Assembly: GCF_014596915.1 (NCBI RefSeq)
Contig: NZ_JACVWU010000021.1
Span: 107,608-171,607, forward strand
Length of the DNA: 64,000 nucleotides
Source of the DNA: Streptomyces sp. TRM68416
GTDB lineage: Bacteria > Actinomycetota > Actinomycetes > Streptomycetales > Streptomycetaceae
Direction: 5' to 3'
Below are positions 1 to 17,444 of this stretch, in pieces. Each line of letters opens with the position of its first letter. Position 1 is the first letter of the stretch. Position numbers and translations under genes: made by a program. The notes under the pieces are model-generated. The model searched no databases and was not told the DNA's origin. It saw nothing but the letters and a program-made list of their open reading frames with translations.

Positions 1-1749
1 CGCGGCCACCGGGTCGGACGGGCCGGTGTCGGTGGCCGGCCCGCCGGACGGCGTCGGGGCGGGGGCCGCGGCCCGTTCCCCCAGGGCGCGCCGGTCGATC
101 TTGCCGTTGCTGGTCATCGGCAGGGAGGCCACCACCTCGACGCGGGAGGGCACCATGTGCGCGGGCAGCCGAGCGGCGAGCCGCCCGCGCAGGTCCCGTG
201 CGAGACCGTCGGCCGGGTCCGTGCCGGGCACCACAAAGGCGACCAGGCGCGCCGAGTCCACCTCGCCGGTCACCACCACCGCCCCGAGCCGGACTCCGTC
301 GCACGCCTCCAACGCCGCCTCCACCTCACCGAGTTCGACCCGGAAGCCACGGAGTTTGACCTGGCGGTCGGCGCGGCCCGTGAAGTAGAGGGTGCCGTCC
401 TTGTCGCGGTGGCCGAGGTCGCCGGAGCGGTACATCCGGCCGCCGGGTCCGCCGTAGGGGTCCGCGACGAAGCGTTCCGCGGTCAGGGCGGGCCGGTTGA
501 GGTAGCCGAGGGCCTCGCCCTCGCCGACCAGGTACAGCTCGCCCTCCTCGCCGGGTGGGCAGGGCCGGAGGTCGGCGTCGAGCACCCGGACCTCGTTGCC
601 GGGCCACGGCTCCCCGATGCTGACCGGCTCGCCGGGCCGGACCGGGCCCGCCATGGTGACTCCGACGGTCATCTCGGTGGGCCCGTACCCGTTGAACATG
701 CGCCGGCCGGGCGCCCACCTGGCCACCAGGGCGGGGGTGCAGGAGTCGCCGGTGGAGAGCACCACCCCGCCGGGCAGGACGCCGTCCGGTTCGGTGGCGG
801 TGAGGGCGACCGGGGGCAGCACCGCGTGGCTGACGCGTCGGTCGATCAGGGTGCGGCGCAGTTCCTCGCCGGGCAGTACCGCGCGGTCGTCGGTGAGCAC
901 CAGGGTGGCCCCTGACAGCAGGGCCAGCGTCAGGTCCCAGAAGCCGGCGTCGAAGTTGAACGAGGCCCACTGCAGCACCCGGTCGCCGGGGCCCGGGTCG
1001 ATCCAGCGCCGCTGCGCCTCGGCGAGCGCCGCCATGCCGGCGTGCGGGATCACCACGCCCTTGGGCGTTCCGGTGGAGCCCGAGGTGTAGATGACGTATG
1101 CGGTGTCCTCGGCGTGCAGCGGGCTCCGTCGCTCCTCGTCGGCGACGGGGCCGGCCGGACGGCGGGCGGGGTCGGGGGCGGCGAGGTCGATGGTCTCCAG
1201 GCCGGTGACGTCCACCGGCGGGGGGCCGGTGTGCAGGAGGGTGCGCAGGCCCGAGTCGGCCGCCATGTGGCGCAGCAGCGCGGTGGGGTACCCGGGGTCG
1301 AGGGGGACGTAGCCCGCTCCGGCGGTGGTCACGGCGAGTGCCGCCACCACCTGGCCGGTGCCGCGGGGTACGCAGATCCCGGCGAGGTCGCCGGGGCCGA
1401 GCCCGGCCGCGATCAGCCGCCGGGCCAGCCGGTTGACCCGGTCCGCCAGTTCACCGTAGGTCAGGGTGGTGCTGTCGCTCTCCACCGCGGGCAGTTCCCG
1501 GAACTTGGCCACCACCCGTTCGAAGAGCACGGGGAGGGTTTCGGCGGTGGCCGGGGACGCTGTGGGCACGCGGACGTCCGGCCAGACGCGTTCGACGTGG
1601 GCGAGGGCGCGGGCGCGGGAGGTCGCGGGCAGTTCCGCCGGCCATCCGGCGGGAACCGGCAGCCGGGCGGGCCACAGCGACCGCTGGCCGCGCTCGTTGC
1701 ACAGGACCAGGTAGCTCTCGTCCGGGTCTTCGAAAGGGTTGGCGGGCAT
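1..1749 (-). CDS. MbtH-adenylation (probably -carrier) NRPS protein, 3' end outside window
   Basis: It should activate one amino acid as its aminoacyl-AMP. Residues 1 to about 60 are an MbtH-like domain (NPFEDPDESYLVLCNERGQR), normally a separate small protein. An adenylation domain follows, with LTYGEL near residue 100, the A3 loop TSGSTGTPKG, A5 NGYGPTE and A10 SNGKIDRRAL. After A10 comes an Ala/Pro-rich linker that runs off the window, so a carrier domain probably follows. The pocket residues I read (GrsA numbering) are D235 A236 W239 V278 L299 T301 G322 V330 G331, which I cannot match to a substrate. MbtH-A(-T) fusions are known from NikP1 and SlgN1, where the amino acid is modified on the carrier. 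The ATG at 1749 has GGGAGG just upstream. The gene diverges from the main NRPS operon and shares its control region. Confidence 0.9.
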   Translation of the reverse strand, partial: MPANPFEDPDESYLVLCNERGQRSLWPARLPVPAGWPAELPATSRARALAHVERVWPDVRVPTASPATAETLPVLFERVVAKFRELPAVESDSTTLTYGELADRVNRLARRLIAAGLGPGDLAGICVPRGTGQVVAALAVTTAGAGYVPLDPGYPTALLRHMAADSGLRTLLHTGPPPVDVTGLETIDLAAPDPARRPAGPVADEERRSPLHAEDTAYVIYTSGSTGTPKGVVIPHAGMAALAEAQRRWIDPGPGDRVLQWASFNFDAGFWDLTLALLSGATLVLTDDRAVLPGEELRRTLIDRRVSHAVLPPVALTATEPDGVLPGGVVLSTGDSCTPALVARWAPGRRMFNGYGPTEMTVGVTMAGPVRPGEPVSIGEPWPGNEVRVLDADLRPCPPGEEGELYLVGEGEALGYLNRPALTAERFVADPYGGPGGRMYRSGDLGHRDKDGTLYFTGRADRQVKLRGFRVELGEVEAALEACDGVRLGAVVVTGEVDSARLVAFVVPGTDPADGLARDLRGRLAARLPAHMVPSRVEVVASLPMTSNGKIDRRALGERAAAPAPTPSGGPATDTGPSDPVAA

Positions 1750-1873
1750 CGGGCGACCTCCCGTGGGACGGTGCCGCTGGACGGGTCCGGCGCCCTGCGG
1801 GGGCGCCGCGCGCGACACAGGTGTCCTCACCCTGACCCCGGCGGGGGGCCGGACCCGCACGGCCGGAAAGGAA

Positions 1874-1902
1874 CCTGAAGGTCCTCTCAGCTTTCTTTCA
1901 GC
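1874..1902. promoter_or_regulatory. 11-bp-spaced heptamer repeats between divergent NRPS genes
   Basis: TCTCAGC (1885-1891) and TTTCAGC (1896-1902) are direct repeats with an 11-bp period and a 4-bp spacer. A weaker third unit, CCTGAAG, lies a further 11 bp upstream (1874-1880). Such spacing is typical of SARP/AfsR and PhoP binding sites. A candidate -10 hexamer TACGTT (1930-1935) lies 27 bp downstream and 7 nt before the GTG start at 1943, so the operon may begin with a leaderless transcript. The site could serve either divergent gene. Binding is inferred from spacing only. Confidence 0.4.
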
Positions 1903-1942
1903 GGCGGCTGCGCGGGCGGCGGCCGTCGTTACGTTGCCGGAC

Positions 1943-3236
1943 GTGACAGTCACCGAGATCCGCCCGTCCGTGGGCCAGACGCTGCTGTGGTTCCTCGACC
2001 GCTACCGGGGCGAGGAGGGCGCGCTCAACTGCCCGGTGCTGTGCAGGCTGCGCGGCCCGCTCGACCGCGAGCGGCTGCGGGAGGCGATCGACCGGGTGAC
2101 GAACCGCCACGAGGCGTTGCGTACCACGTTCACCGGCGGTGGCCGCCGCCTCAAGGCGCTGGTGCACCCGGCCGTGTCACCGCCGGTCCGCGAAGTGGAC
2201 CTGAGCGGCGAGCCGGACCCCGGGGCGTGTGCCGACCGGGAGGTGGCCAGGGAACTGGGCACCCGGATCGACGCCACCGGCAGCGCCGTACGCATCACGC
2301 TGTGGCGGCTCGCCGAGGACCATCACGTCCTCTGTTTCAACATGCACCACATGGTGACCGACTCGTGGTCCTGCAACGTGATCTTCGAGGATCTGTGCGC
2401 CGCTCTGGACGGCAGGCCCTGCGCCGGCACCGCCCCGTACTCGCGGTTCGCCGAGGAGCAACGCGCGGCCCTCGCCGGCCCGTCGGGGAAGCGGCTGAGC
2501 GCCTTCTGGGGTGAGCGTCTGAAGGACGTGACGCTGCCCCCGCTGCCGATCCGGCCGGCCACCGCGGGCGCGCCGCGCGACACCAGGCTCGTGCGGCACG
2601 TCCTGGACGCGCCGACGGTGGCCGCGCTGGACGCCCTGGCCAAGCGGGAGCGGTCGACGATGTTCGTGGCGCTGCTCACCGCCTACTACCGGGCCCTGAA
2701 GGCGGTCAGCGGCGCCGAGGACCTGGCGGTGGCGACCCTGTTCGCCAACCGCGGCGCGGAGCACCGGCGCACGGTGGGGTTCCTGGCCAACATGGTGCTG
2801 CTGCGGACCCGGCTGGCCGGCGACGACTTCGCCGCGCACCTGCGGGCCACGCACGGCACGGTGATGGAGGCGTTCGTCCACCAGGCGCTGCCGTTCCAGA
2901 TGCTGCCCATCAACCTGGGCCGCACCGACCGCCGGCTCGACGACGTGGTGTTCCAGATGATGGCGGACCCGGTGTACTCGACCCGGGCCGGCGGGCTGGA
3001 CATCGAGGTCCTGGTGCCCGACGACGTCGCCACCCGCTTCGAGCTGGAGCTGGTCGCGGTGCCCGACCGGGACACGGTGCGGGTGCTGCTGTTCTACAAC
3101 CCCGACCGTTTCGAACCGGAGTTCGCCGAGTCGCTGCTCGCCGCGTACGTCGACATCTGCACGAGCGCCGCCCGCAGCGCGGCGCCCCACACCGACCAGG
3201 CCGGGGCGCGTCCCCGGCTGCGCACGGGAGGCCACG

Positions 3237-3247
<11 letters not shown>
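1943..3247 (+). CDS. Stand-alone NRPS condensation-domain protein
   Basis: A free-standing condensation domain of 434 residues. It carries the HHxxxD active-site motif as HHMVTDSW at about residue 135, with Ser where Gly usually follows the Asp. It lacks the DxxxxD motif of the Cy domains downstream, so amide or ester formation is more likely than ring closure. There is no adenylation or carrier domain, so donor and acceptor must be carried by other proteins, for example the MbtH-A protein or the acyl carrier protein at 26961. The reading frame is open upstream into the divergent gene. I chose GTG 1943, which lacks a Shine-Dalgarno but sits 7 nt after a -10-like hexamer. The 3' end overlaps the next gene by 11 bp, indicating translational coupling. 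Partner choice is inference. Confidence 0.85.
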
Positions 3248-9832
<6,585 letters not shown>

Positions 9833-9836
<4 letters not shown>

Positions 9837-12800
9837 CCGCAGCCGACCTCATCAGCGAACTCGAACAGGCCGGACTGCACTTGTGGGAGGACGAGGGCCG
9901 ACTCCGGTTCCGGGGCCCGGAGGGGATCATGACCCCCGAGCGCCGCGCCCAGCTCTCCGGCTGCCGGGAGGACGTGCTGCGGGTGCTGCGCGAGCGCGGC
10001 CCGCAGCAGGTGCGGCCCGACCCCGACGCCGCCCACGAGCCGTTCCCGCTCACCGAGGTCCAGTCGGCCTACCTGCTGGGCCGCCGGGGCGCCTTCGAGT
10101 ACGGCTCGGTGCCCTGCCACGCCTACGGCGAGCTGGAGTTCCCCGCGCTGGACCGGGAGCGGCTGCTGCGGGCCTGGCAGCGGGTGGTCGACCGGCACGA
10201 GATGCTGCGCGTGGTCATCGACTACGACGGCTATCAGCGGGTGCTGAAGGACCCGCCCGCCCCCGTCATCGGCCGGCACGACGTGAGCGCGCTGTCCGCG
10301 GCGGCGGGCGAGGAGCGGCTGCGCGAGGTCCGCGGCCGGCTCTCCGCCGAGTCCAAGGACGTCACCTCCTGTCCGCTGTACTCGCTGGAGGTCACCGAGT
10401 TCGCCGACCGGGCCGTCCTGCACTTCTCCATCGACTTCCTGATCGCGGACTACGTCAGCATCTACCGGCTGCTGGACGAGTTCGGCACGTTCTACGAGGA
10501 CCCCGGCGCCGACCTCCCGGCCCCCGGGATCTCCTTCCGCGACTATCTGCGGGCGGAACGGGCGGTGCGCCAGGGGCCCGCGTACGAGCGTGACCGCGAC
10601 TACTGGACGGCGCGCCTGGACAGCCTGCCGCCGGCCCCCGAGCTGCCGCTGGTCGACCGGCCCAGCCGGCACGGTGCGGCCGGTTTCACCCGGCGCGAGC
10701 TGCGGCTCGAACCGGAGCTGTGGTCGGCGCTGAAGACCCGGGCCGGCAAGCGCCAGGTCTCCGCCTCGACGGCCGTGATGGCCGCGTACGCGGAGGTGAT
10801 CGGCCGCTGGAGCCGCAGCCCCCGGTTCACGCTCGACGTGACGGTGCTCAGCCGGCTGCCGCTCCACCCCGACGTGGGCGACATCGTCGGCGACTTCACC
10901 TCCGTGGAGTTGCTGGCCGTCGACGGCGGCTGCGCCGACACCTTCGCCGGACGGGCCCGCAGGGCGGGCGAGCAGCTCTTCGAGGACCTCGACCACCGGC
11001 TGTTCTCGGGCGTGGAGGTGCTGCGTGAACTGACCCGCCGCCGGGGCCAGCAGGGTTCGTTGATGCCGGTGGTGTTCACCAGCGCCATCGGCCTGTCCGA
11101 CGGTCTCGCCCCGCAGGGCATGATGCGCTCCCAGATCAGCAACGGCATCAGCCAGACGCCGCAGGTCTGGGTGGACTGCCAGGCGATGGAGGCCGGCGGG
11201 GCGCTCCTCGTCAACTGGGACGTGCGGGACGACACCGTGCCCCCGCCGGTCCTCGACGACATGTTCGCCGCGTTCCGCGACCTGCTGCACCGCCTCGCCG
11301 ACGGGGACGAGGCGTGGGACGGCGACCCGCTCGCCCTGCCCGCGCACCAGGCCCGGCGGCGCGCGGCGGTCAACGACACGGCCCGGCCCGTGAGCGACGC
11401 GCCGCTGCACCGGGCGCTGCTCGACGCGGCCCGCCGCAGCCCGCGGGCCACGGCGGTGATCGACCGCCGCGGCCGGGTCGACTACGTGACGCTGACCGGC
11501 CGGGCCGCCGCCGTGGCCGCCGCGCTCACCGCGCGCGGCCACCGGCCGCACCAGCGGGTCGCGGTGGTGCTGGAGAAGGGCTGGGAGCAGATCGCCGGGG
11601 CGCTCGGGGTGCTGCTGGCCGGAGGCACGTACGTGCCCGTCGAGGCGGGCCAGCCGGAAGCCCGGCGCAACAGGATCATCGAGTCCGCCGGGGCCGGCCT
11701 GGTGGTCGCGCACAGCACCCTCGGCGGCGCACTGCCCGCCGGGGTGGAACGCGTCGACGTGGACCGGCTGTCGGAGGCCCCCGTCGAGGAGGTTCCGGTC
11801 TCCCCGGGCGACTCGGCGTACGTCATCTTCACCTCGGGCTCGACCGGCGAGCCGAAGGGTGTGGAGATCAGCCACCGGGCGGCGGTCAACACCCTGGACG
11901 ACGTGTGCCGCAGGTTCTCCGTCGGCGCGGACGACGTGGCGCTGGGGCTGTCGAGCCTCGGCTTCGACCTGTCGGTCTTCGACGTCTTCGGCGTCCTCGG
12001 CCGGGGCGGCACCCTGGTGCTGCCCGACCCGGAGCGGCGCAACGACCCCTCGCACTGGGCCGAGCTGATCACGGACCACGGCGTGACGGTGCTGAACACG
12101 GTGCCCGCCCAGATGATGCTGTTGGAGGAGTACCTGCGCGGCGACGGCCGGGACTGCGCGAGCGTGCGGCTCGGCATGATGTCGGGCGACTGGATACCCG
12201 TGACGCTCCCCGACGCCGTCCGCGCCCGGCTGCCCCGGGTGGAGCTGTACAGCCTCGGCGGCGCCACCGAGGCGTCGATCTGGTCGATCTTCCATCCGGT
12301 CGGCGAGGTGGACACGTCGGCGCCGAGCATCCCGTACGGCACTCCGCTGGAGAACCAGCGCTTCCACGTGCTCGACGCGTTCCTGCGGCCCAGCCCCGAC
12401 CTCGTCGTGGGCGACCTGTACATCGCAGGAACGGGTCTCGCCGAGGGCTATCTGGGCGACCCGGAGAAGACCGCGGCGAGCTTCTTCGCGCTGCCGGACG
12501 GCGAGCGGGTGTACCGCACCGGCGACCTGGCCCGCTATCTGCCCGACGGCACCCTGGAGTTCATCGGCCGCGACGACCGGCAGGTCAAGATCCGCGGCCA
12601 CCGCGTCGAGCTGGCCGAGGTGGAGTCCGCCCTGGCCGCCGACCCCCAGGTCGACGCGGTGGCGGTGACCACGCAGGGCGAGCGCAACGACCGCAGGCTG
12701 GTCGCCTTCGTCTCGCCCTCGCCCGCCGCCCCGGCCGACCACACGGTGGACGAGGCCCTGGTGCCCGAGGTGCTCGCGGCGGCCGACGAAATCCGCGACG

Positions 12801-15229
12801 GGGTGGACGTCGCCAAGGTGGTCGAGTTCGCGGCCGTGCTCGACGACGCGGCGCTGCGCCGCATGGTCGACGTGCTGCGCCAGGAGGGCGTGTGGCCGGA
12901 CACCGCCACACGGCACAGCACCTCCGAGATCATGCGGCTGGCCAGGGTGGCCCCCCGGCACGAGCGGCTGGTGCGCCGCTGGCTGACGGCCTGCGTGGAG
13001 AACGGCTACCTGGACCGGGCCGAGGACGGTACCTTCGGCGCTCTGCGCCTGGTCACCCCCGAGGACGTGGCGCGGGCGTGGGCCGAGGTGGACCGCCTGC
13101 TGCCGGAGGCCAACGACCGCCCCGAGCTGGTGAACTACTTCAAGCTGGCCGCCAACCACCTGCCGGAGCTGATGCGCGACGAGCGGGACCCGCTGCGGAT
13201 GCTGTTCCCCGAGGGCGACCTGAGCATCCACGAGGCCGCCTACATGGAGGGCTTCCTCTCCCGCTACCTCAACCGGCTGGCCACCTCCACCGTGCTGGGC
13301 GTGGCCCGGCGCAACACCTCCGGCCGCCCGCTGCGGGTGCTGGAGGTCGGCGCCGGCGTCGGCGGCACGAGCGTCGACACCATTCCGGCGCTGGACGGCG
13401 AGAACGTCCGCTACACCTTCAGCGACGTGTCGCAGTTCTTCCTGAACAAGGCCGGTGAGCGGTTCACCGCACACCCGTGGGTGGACTACGCGCTGTTCGA
13501 CTTCAACGAGCCGTACCGCGAACAGGGCGTCCGGCCGAACTCGGTGGACGTCATCCTGTGCGGCAACGTCATGCACTACGCGAAGGACGCCCGCGCGGTG
13601 CTGCGCCGGATGCGCGAGGCGCTGGTGCCCGGCGGGTGGCTGGTCTTCATCGAGACGACCCGCGACAACTACCAGATCCTCACCTCGATGGAGTTCCTCT
13701 TCGACGCCACCGCCGGTGACTTCCAGGACGTGCGCCACGGCAAGGACCAGACCTTCATCGGCCGCGAACAGTGGTACGAGCTGCTGGCCGAGGCCGGGGC
13801 CGACCTGGAGCTGTGCGTCCCGGCGCCCGAGGAGGAGCTGGCCCGCATCGGCATGCACGTCTTCGCGGCCCGCTTCAAGACCGACCGCGCGCCGCTCGAC
13901 ACCGAGGAGCTGACCCGGCGGCTCGCCGAGCGGCTCCCGGCGGAGATGATCCCCTCGCGCTTCGAGGTGCTGGACGCGCTGCCGCTGACCGGCAACGGCA
14001 AGGTGGACCGCGCCACTCTGGCCCGGTGGGCCGAGGAGCACCGCACGGCGGGCGCCGCGGCCGTCGCGGAGAGCCCGGGCGAGGCGGGCGAGCTGGAGCT
14101 GGGCGTCGCCGCGGTGTACGCGGAGGTGCTGCGCGAGACGGAGGTGCCGCTGGACACCAACTTCTACGCGCTCGGCGGGGATTCGCTGCTCGCCGCTCAG
14201 CTCGTCACGGCGCTGCGTGAGCAGGTGCCGGCCGCGGCCGAGGTGTTCTTCGACGAGCTGCTGCGCGAGCTGCTCAACGGCGCGTCGGTGCGGGAGCTGT
14301 CCGCCTTCCTCCAGCAGGGACAGGAGGTGGCCGAGGCGAGCGGGGCCGGTGACGAACTGGCGCTGGCCGGGGCGGCGGACGCCCTCGGCAACCCGGTGCA
14401 CGTCCTGGTCGGCGACGGTCTGGGCGGTCACGCGGAGCGGCTCGCCGCGGGCCTCGGTGCGCTCGACCCGGTGGTGGTGGTGCCGCCGGTGCGGGTGGCC
14501 GAGGGGCAGAGCCTGGACGACGTGGCGCAGGAGATCGTGGCGCGGGTACGGGCGTTGAGCCCGGGGCCGTTCCACCTGGTCGGCGCCCACAGCGGGGGCG
14601 TGCTGGCGCTCGCTCTCGCCCAGCAGCTGGCCGAGCTCGGCGCCCCGGTGTGCGGGCTGACCGTGCTGAGCAGCTACCCGCTGCCCGCCACGGTCCGCGA
14701 CGACGTCCTCGAAGAGGCGCTGTTCTGCCTGGACCGCGGGCTGGACCCGGCCGCCCTGGGTTACCCGGACGTGTCCGCCCTCGGGTCGGCGCTCGCCGTG
14801 CTCGCCCCCGCCGGTGACATCCCGCCCGGTGCGCCGGCCGCGCTGGCGGACCGGAGCGAGCCGGAGCTGCGGGCGGTGGGCGAGACGGCCGCCGCGCTCG
14901 GCGCGCGCCCGCGCGAGGAGCGGCTGGCCGGTCTCGCCGCGGCGCTCGGGCTCGGCGCGGACGAGCTCGCCGGACGCCTCGCGCGGGGGCGGGCGCTGGC
15001 GGCCTGTGTCGCCGACCACGACCCCGGTCTGTACACCGGTGAGGCCCGGCTGCTGGTGCACGCCGAGGAGTCCCCCGTCTGGCCCGCCATGGCCGCAGAC
15101 ATGACCGCGCTGTGGGAGTCGGTCTGCGTGGGCGGGCTCCGGCCACAGACGGTGCCGGGCAACCACTTCACCTGCCGTGAGCTGATCACCTCCGAGGTGA
15201 TCGACCTGCCCGATGAGGAGAACGCGTGA
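9833..15229 (+). CDS. NRPS, docking-Cy-A-MT-T-TE (third cyclising and release module)
   Basis: A 1798-residue terminal synthetase. Residues 1 to about 55 look like a TubC-type N-terminal docking domain (LISELEQAGLHLWEDEGRLR, then a MTPERR segment). Cy3 starts near 70 with DFLIAD near 202. The A domain has FTSGSTGEPKG near 664 and pocket residues DLFN-M-S-L-I-W, consistent with cysteine. A methyltransferase domain is inserted between A8 and A10 (VLEVGAGVGGTS near 1170), as in PchF, before NGKVDR near 1389. A carrier (GGDSLL near 1446) and a thioesterase from about 1520 follow. The TE nucleophile region reads GAHSGG, so the residue two before Ser is Ala, not the usual Gly. The MT could methylate nitrogen (as in PchF) or carbon (as in yersiniabactin synthetase); the sequence does not decide. 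GTG 9833 overlaps the upstream stop. Confidence 0.94.
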
Positions 15230-16368
15230 GTGAGCACAGCACCCCGTCGGTCGCGGTGGTCGGTGCCTACGGCGCCGTCGGCGAGGCCGCCGTACGCGCC
15301 CTCGCCGAGCGCCGTCCCGACCTCGTCGTACGGCTCGGCGGGCGCGACCGCACCCGGGCCGAGACGCTGCTGGCCAAGTCCGGGCTGCGCGGTGAGGCGG
15401 TGCAGGTGGACCTGTACGACGGCCGGTCGCTGGCCCGGTTCTGCCAGGGCGCGCGGACCGTCCTGAACTGCGCGGGCCCGTCCTACCAGGTCCTGGACCG
15501 GGTGGCGTGGGCCGCGGCGGCGGCCGGCGCCGACTACGTCGACCCGGGCGGCGACGAACCGCTGCTTGAGGCGCTGACCCGGCCGGGCACCTTCACCGGC
15601 ACCGCCGTCATCACCGCAGGGATGCAGCCGGGCCTGACCGGTCTGCTCCCCCGCCACCTGTGCTCCCTCCTGGGCCGCCCGCACCGGCTGACGGCCTACG
15701 TCGGCACGATGGACCGGCTCACCCCGGCCGGGGCCGCCGACTACCTGCTGTCCATGGGCGGCGCGTACGGGGAGGCCCGCGGCGCGATCCGGGGCGGCAT
15801 CCGGGTGGAGCGCGAGCTGGAGCCGCGTACCGGTGTCGAACTGCCCTACGCGCACAACCGGGTGGACGTGTACCCGTACCTGAGCTTCGAGTCGGCGCGG
15901 CTTCCCGAGGTCACCGGGCTGAAGGAGATCGACTGGTACAACGTCTTCGACGGCGGCGCGCACATGATGAACTGCCTGAGCAGGCTCCAGGGGGCGATGC
16001 GCGGCGAGTCCGGCCTCGCCGAGGCGGCCGAGGAGCTGACCCGGGCCGCGGCGCTCGACCTGTTCGGCAGGGACCCGTACCAGCTGATGCTGTTCGAGGT
16101 CACCGGCACCGACGGCGCCGGCCGCCCCGCCACCCGCAGTCTGGCGCTGCGCGCCGGCGACACCTACGCCCTGACCGGCCTCGCCAGTGCGCTGGCCGTG
16201 CTGGCGGTCCTCGACGGCACGGCGGCTCCCGGGGTGCGCTTCGGCTCCGACGTGCTGGACGCCGAAGCCGTGCTGGCGGCGCTGCGGGCCGAGCCCGCGG
16301 TCGGGCTGCTGGAGGTCGTCGACCGGCCGATCCTCACGGCCCGTGCCATGGAGGAGGGCGAACTGTGA
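15226..16368 (+). CDS. Saccharopine-dehydrogenase-like NAD(P)-binding protein
   Basis: A 380-residue oxidoreductase with an N-terminal Rossmann motif, VAVVGAYGAVGEAAVRALAE, typical of the saccharopine dehydrogenase/trans-acting reductase family. The middle has NCAGPSYQVLDRV and ADYVDPGGDE, segments usual for this family's substrate-facing part. It starts with GTG 15226 overlapping the NRPS stop and ends in GTGA overlap with the imide reductase, so all three are translated together. From memory, coelibactin-type clusters carry a similar gene beside the synthetases. It may reduce or oxidise a ring or the released intermediate, but the reaction is not known to me. A redundant partner to the imide reductase is possible because three rings are expected. 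Confidence 0.75.
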   Translation: MSEHSTPSVAVVGAYGAVGEAAVRALAERRPDLVVRLGGRDRTRAETLLAKSGLRGEAVQVDLYDGRSLARFCQGARTVLNCAGPSYQVLDRVAWAAAAAGADYVDPGGDEPLLEALTRPGTFTGTAVITAGMQPGLTGLLPRHLCSLLGRPHRLTAYVGTMDRLTPAGAADYLLSMGGAYGEARGAIRGGIRVERELEPRTGVELPYAHNRVDVYPYLSFESARLPEVTGLKEIDWYNVFDGGAHMMNCLSRLQGAMRGESGLAEAAEELTRAAALDLFGRDPYQLMLFEVTGTDGAGRPATRSLALRAGDTYALTGLASALAVLAVLDGTAAPGVRFGSDVLDAEAVLAALRAEPAVGLLEVVDRPILTARAMEEGEL

Positions 16369-17444
16369 CCCGCCCACGCGTCCTGGTGGCCGGAACCGGG
16401 TTCGGCCGCGCCTACCTGGCTGCCTTCGAGCGGGCGGACCTCGGCTTCGAGCTGGCCGGCATCCTCGCCTCCGGCAGCGCCCGCAGCCGCGCCTGCGCCG
16501 CACACTACGGCGTGCCGCTGTGGTCCTCGGTCGCAGAGGTGCCCGGCGACGTCGACCTGGCCTGTGTGGTCGTCGGCGGGGTGATGAACGGCGGCCCCGG
16601 GCCGGAGCTGTCCCGGGCGCTGATGCGCCGGGGCGTGCACGTGCTGCAGGAACACCCGCTGCATCCGGACGAGTTGGTGGCGTGCCTGCGCGCCGCCACC
16701 GAGTCCGGGGTGGTGTTCCGGCTCAACACCCACTACCCGCACGTGGAGCCGGTGCGCCGGTTCATCGCCGCCGCCCGCCGCCTGGTGGCCCGGCAGCGGC
16801 CGCTGTTCCTCGACGTGACCTGTGCCTTCCAGGTCCTCTACACGGTTTTCGACATCCTGGGCCAGGCCTTGGGGACGATCCGCCCGCACGGCGTCGACGG
16901 GGCGCTCGCGGAGACACCGGAGGCGCCGTACCGGAGCCTGACGGGCCGCTTCGCGGGCGTACCGATGTCCTTCCGGCTGCAGAACGAGCTGGTGCCCTCC
17001 GACCCCGACAACTACAGCCACCTCTTCCACCGCATCACCCTGGGCACGGACGGGGGGCACCTCACCCTGGTCAACACGCACGGTCCGGTGCAGTGGAGTA
17101 TGCGCCCGCACATGCCGGGCGACATGAAGGACCTGGTGCGCTTCGGCGACTCCGCCGCACCGCATCTGAAGGTGCCGAGCGTGGAACACCTCGGCCCGGC
17201 GCAGGGCGCCTCCTACGACGAGGTGCTGCGCGAGCTGTGGCCGCAGGCCACGGCACGGGCCGTCGCCGCGCTGTGGGACGAGGTCCGCTCGAGCGCCGAC
17301 AGCCGGGGGCACGTGCAGTACCACGTGGCGCTGACGAAGCTGGCGATGCGGGTGAGCGAGGCCTGCGGGCCGGTACGGCTGCGCCACCCGCAGGCGCCGC
17401 CGGAACTCCTCGCCGCCTCGGACCTGCTGGAGGCCCCCGCATGA
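16365..17444 (+). CDS. Thiazolinyl imide reductase (PchG/Irp3 family)
   Basis: A 359-residue NADPH-dependent reductase. Enzymes of this family reduce one carrier-bound thiazoline to a thiazolidine during pyochelin and yersiniabactin assembly. The N-terminus has the nucleotide-binding motif VLVAGTGFGRAYLAAFE. Further family-like segments are EHPLHPDELVACL, FRLNTHYPHVEPVRRF and DVTCAFQVLYTVFDILGQA. The length fits the family. It sits in the operon between the SDH-like gene and the type II thioesterase with 4-bp overlaps on both sides. Its presence predicts that at least one ring of the product is reduced; which ring cannot be told. Confidence 0.9.
   Translation: MTRPRVLVAGTGFGRAYLAAFERADLGFELAGILASGSARSRACAAHYGVPLWSSVAEVPGDVDLACVVVGGVMNGGPGPELSRALMRRGVHVLQEHPLHPDELVACLRAATESGVVFRLNTHYPHVEPVRRFIAAARRLVARQRPLFLDVTCAFQVLYTVFDILGQALGTIRPHGVDGALAETPEAPYRSLTGRFAGVPMSFRLQNELVPSDPDNYSHLFHRITLGTDGGHLTLVNTHGPVQWSMRPHMPGDMKDLVRFGDSAAPHLKVPSVEHLGPAQGASYDEVLRELWPQATARAVAALWDEVRSSADSRGHVQYHVALTKLAMRVSEACGPVRLRHPQAPPELLAASDLLEAPA

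Noticed and set aside
1750..1942. Iron box or Zur box in the NRPS promoter region
   Set aside because: I looked for a TTAGGTTAGGCTAACC-like or AT-rich Zur palindrome here and in the other cluster intergenic regions and saw none; only the 11-bp-spaced repeats stand out.
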